Part shown: piece after piece, positions 5,111-6,949 of the stretch
Numbering within the stretch: position 1 is the first letter of the stretch
How the letters are laid out: every line of letters begins with the position of its first letter
Source of the DNA: Candidatus Bipolaricaulota bacterium
GTDB lineage: Bacteria; Bipolaricaulota; Bipolaricaulia; UBA7950; UBA9294
Reading direction: 5' to 3'
DNA length: 6,949 bases
NCBI GenBank assembly: GCA_030612565.1
Contig: JAUWNQ010000025.1
Span: forward strand, 1 to 6,949
Position numbers and translations under genes: made by a program
The notes under the pieces: generated by a model
What the model was told of the DNA's origin: nothing
What the model saw: only the letters and a program-made list of their open reading frames with translations
The model's database searches: none

Positions 5111-6012
5111 ATCTCCTTTGCCACCTCATCGATGGTCCTATCTGTGACATCGACCCAGGTGACCTCACTGTCGTTTCGAAACCACGCTGCCTGGCGGCGG
5201 GCGAGCGCCCAGGTATTCCGAACGATCTTCTCTCTCAGTTCTTCGCGTGAGATCTCTCCATCGAGGTACTCAAACGTCTCGCGCACCCCGATCGTGCGAT
5301 AGGCTTGGCAGTCCTTATGGATCCCTTCGTCGCGCAAACGCTTGACCTCGTCGATCAGACCACTGCTCAACATCTCCTCCACCCGCGCGGCGATCGCCTT
5401 GCGGTGATCCTCCCGTTCGCGCTTGAGGCCGAAGACTGTGAATGGATGGGGAAGGGGTTGCGCCTCTTTCTGCAGCTCGCTGATCGGTCGGCCGGTGAGT
5501 TCATGCACTTCGAGCGCCCGCATGATCCTCAGTCGGTCGTTCCTGTGTATCCTTGTTGCTGCGGCTGGATCGACCTCCAGCAGCCGCGCGTAGAGGGTAT
5601 CGAGTGGCTCATGTAGAAGAGCCTCGCGCACCTTTCCATCGGCCGCCGGGCCGGAGAAGATCCCGCGCAGTATCGCTCCGAGGTAGAGGGTCCCCCCTCC
5701 TGCGACGATCGGAAGGTGCTCCCGGCCCTCAATTTCAGGGATCAGGCGGGCGACATCATTGCGGAAGGCCATGGCATCGTAGCGCCCGTCGAACGCCACA
5801 AGGTCGATCAGGTGGTGAGGGACACCTTGTTGCTTCGCGAGGGAGGGTTTGTCGGTGACGATGTCGAGCCCGCGAAAGAAGGCGCGAGAGTCGGCCGAGA
5901 TCACCTCACCGTGAAGCCGGGTGGCTACCTCGATCGCCACCGCGCTCTTCCCGACCGCGGTTGGCCCGAGGATCACGACGACCGGCCTCGTTGCAGAGTC
6001 GCGCGCAGACAC
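5092..6012 (-). CDS. miaA: tRNA dimethylallyltransferase
   Basis: This 306-residue enzyme transfers a dimethylallyl group to N6 of A37 in tRNAs reading UNN codons. Recognised parts: the P-loop GPTAVGKS (16-23); ISADS (38-42) with the general-base Asp at D41; RGLDIVTDKPS (47-57); VPHHLID (64-70); GGGTLYLGAIL (105-115); NDRLRIMRALEVHELTGRPIS (158-178); and the C-terminal QAYRTIGVRE...RNTWALARRQAAWFRND block (236-281). Two motifs differ from the usual forms: VTDKP replaces GTAKP, and GGGTLY replaces GGTGLY. The start is GTG at 6012, only 5 bases after the sigma-factor stop and without a clear Shine-Dalgarno, suggesting translational coupling. Its last codons and TGA stop lie in the octamer repeat. 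Confidence 0.95.
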   Translation of the reverse strand: MSARDSATRPVVVILGPTAVGKSAVAIEVATRLHGEVISADSRAFFRGLDIVTDKPSLAKQQGVPHHLIDLVAFDGRYDAMAFRNDVARLIPEIEGREHLPIVAGGGTLYLGAILRGIFSGPAADGKVREALLHEPLDTLYARLLEVDPAAATRIHRNDRLRIMRALEVHELTGRPISELQKEAQPLPHPFTVFGLKREREDHRKAIAARVEEMLSSGLIDEVKRLRDEGIHKDCQAYRTIGVRETFEYLDGEISREELREKIVRNTWALARRQAAWFRNDSEVTWVDVTDRTIDEVAKEIGGLVN

Positions 6013-6017
6013 AGGAC

Positions 6018-6949
6018 TTAATACTCGCCCAACAAGAGCTCGCGGAAACGTTGCAGTTCGCCGCGGCGGGAGGGATGCTTCAGCTTCTCTATCGCCTTGA
6101 TCTCGATCTGCCGTACCCGCTCGCGGGTGATGTTGAACTTCAACGAGACGTCCTTCAGGGTACGCGGATGATCGTCGTCAAGGCCGTATCGGAGCTTCAG
6201 AATCTCGCGCTCGCGCTCGTCGAGTTGGTCGAGAGCGCGGTTCAATTGCTCCTTCAGGAACATGCGAAAGGTCTCCTTGGTTGGGGAGGGGGCGGAGGGA
6301 TCTTCGATGAAATCGCCCAGGGTATCTTCTTCCTCGTCGCCGATCGGCCGCTCCAGGGAAGCTGTGTACTGCGAAACGTTCTCCACCTTCTTGATCTTGT
6401 CGACCGACATCCCGGTGACCGCGGCGAGGTCCTCCAGGGTGGGAGCCGCACCGTGGGCTTGAATGAACTCACGCTTGATCCGCTTGAGCTCGCGTACCGT
6501 CTCGATCATATGCACGGGCACGCGAATCGTGCGTGACTGATCGGCGATCGCGCGGGTGATCGCCTGGCGGATCCACCAGGTGGCATAGGTGGAGAACTTG
6601 AATCCGCGGGTGTAGTCAAACTTCTCCACCGCCTTCATCAGTCCCATGTTCCCCTCTTGGATCAGGTCGAGGAAGGAGAGGCCGCGGTTCATGTAGCGCT
6701 TGGCGATCGAGACGACGAGCCGCAGGTTGGAGATGGTCAGCCGCTCGCGAGAGGTCTTTCCATCCTTCGTAATCGCCTGGAGTACCTCTTTCTCGTCCTC
6801 CAGTATGAGACAGAGTCCATCCTTCTTCAGATCCGAGCCGTAACCAAGGGATACGGCGGCATCCCTACCCCGCTTTATCAGCTCCTTGAGCTCCTCGCGT
6901 TTCTCCGCTGGGAGGATGCTCACTCCATCCTTCTTCGACAGGAGGGCCA
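6018..6949 (-). CDS. rpoD: RNA polymerase primary sigma factor (RpoD/SigA type), probably 5' truncated
   Basis: This is the principal promoter-recognition subunit. Numbering from a possible GTG start at 6923 (301 residues): region 2 is [18 protein letters not shown] (60-77), [21 protein letters not shown] (84-104), [29 protein letters not shown] (108-136); region 3 spans ~137-210 ([25 protein letters not shown]); region 4 is LDERERE(I)LKLRYGL (234-248) and the [31 protein letters not shown] helix-turn-helix (254-284). The frame stays open to the right edge, so the true start may lie beyond. The GTG at 6923 has an AAGGA just upstream and is an alternative. The usual region 1.2 motif is missing from the visible part, and an unusual ~30-residue segment (24-56) precedes region 2.1. 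miaA follows 5 bases after the stop. Confidence 0.93.
   Translation of the reverse strand, partial: ALLSKKDGVSILPAEKREELKELIKRGRDAAVSLGYGSDLKKDGLCLILEDEKEVLQAITKDGKTSRERLTISNLRLVVSIAKRYMNRGLSFLDLIQEGNMGLMKAVEKFDYTRGFKFSTYATWWIRQAITRAIADQSRTIRVPVHMIETVRELKRIKREFIQAHGAAPTLEDLAAVTGMSVDKIKKVENVSQYTASLERPIGDEEEDTLGDFIEDPSAPSPTKETFRMFLKEQLNRALDQLDEREREILKLRYGLDDDHPRTLKDVSLKFNITRERVRQIEIKAIEKLKHPSRRGELQRFRELLLGEY

Overview
This window joins an accessory toxin-antitoxin/defence segment (about 1-2484, plus strand) to a housekeeping operon read from the opposite strand (2531-6949). The organism is a bacterium. It carries an RpoD-type primary sigma factor, MiaA, a fused bacterial-type Nnr epimerase/dehydratase and TatD. 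The housekeeping genes look fairly GC-rich with some GTG starts, and there is a textbook -35/-10 promoter. I cannot place the phylum from sequence alone; an unusual sigma N-terminus and altered MiaA motifs hint at a divergent lineage.

Region by region. Bases 2-229 are the 3' end of a PIN-domain gene, probably a VapC-like toxin. A gene-poor stretch follows, with one doubtful small ORF (268-465) whose C-terminus resembles the coiled-coil tail of a type I restriction specificity subunit. A regulatory region (498-626) then holds two copies of a strictly symmetric operator of four half-sites, wrapped around a near-consensus promoter. It drives a two-gene AbiE-like type IV toxin-antitoxin operon: an AbiEi-family antitoxin/repressor with an endonuclease-like N-terminal domain (626-1678), overlapping by 7 bases an AbiEii-like nucleotidyltransferase toxin (1672-2484). 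A 46-base gap separates this operon from the convergent tatD.

On the minus strand, in transcription order, come the sigma factor (5' end reaches the window edge), miaA (5 bases later, GTG start), a 143-base gap containing a striking octamer repeat array in inverted arrangement, nnr (bifunctional NAD(P)HX repair) and, after 111 bases, tatD. These four probably form one housekeeping operon, although the repeat array may interrupt or modulate it between miaA and nnr.

The most notable finding is the duplicated eight-half-site operator array. It predicts tight, possibly cooperative autoregulation of the AbiE-like operon, with the last half-site overlapping both the ribosome binding site and the start codon. 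The next most notable are the predicted PD-(D/E)XK motif in the antitoxin and the octamer repeat, which supplies the last codons of miaA.
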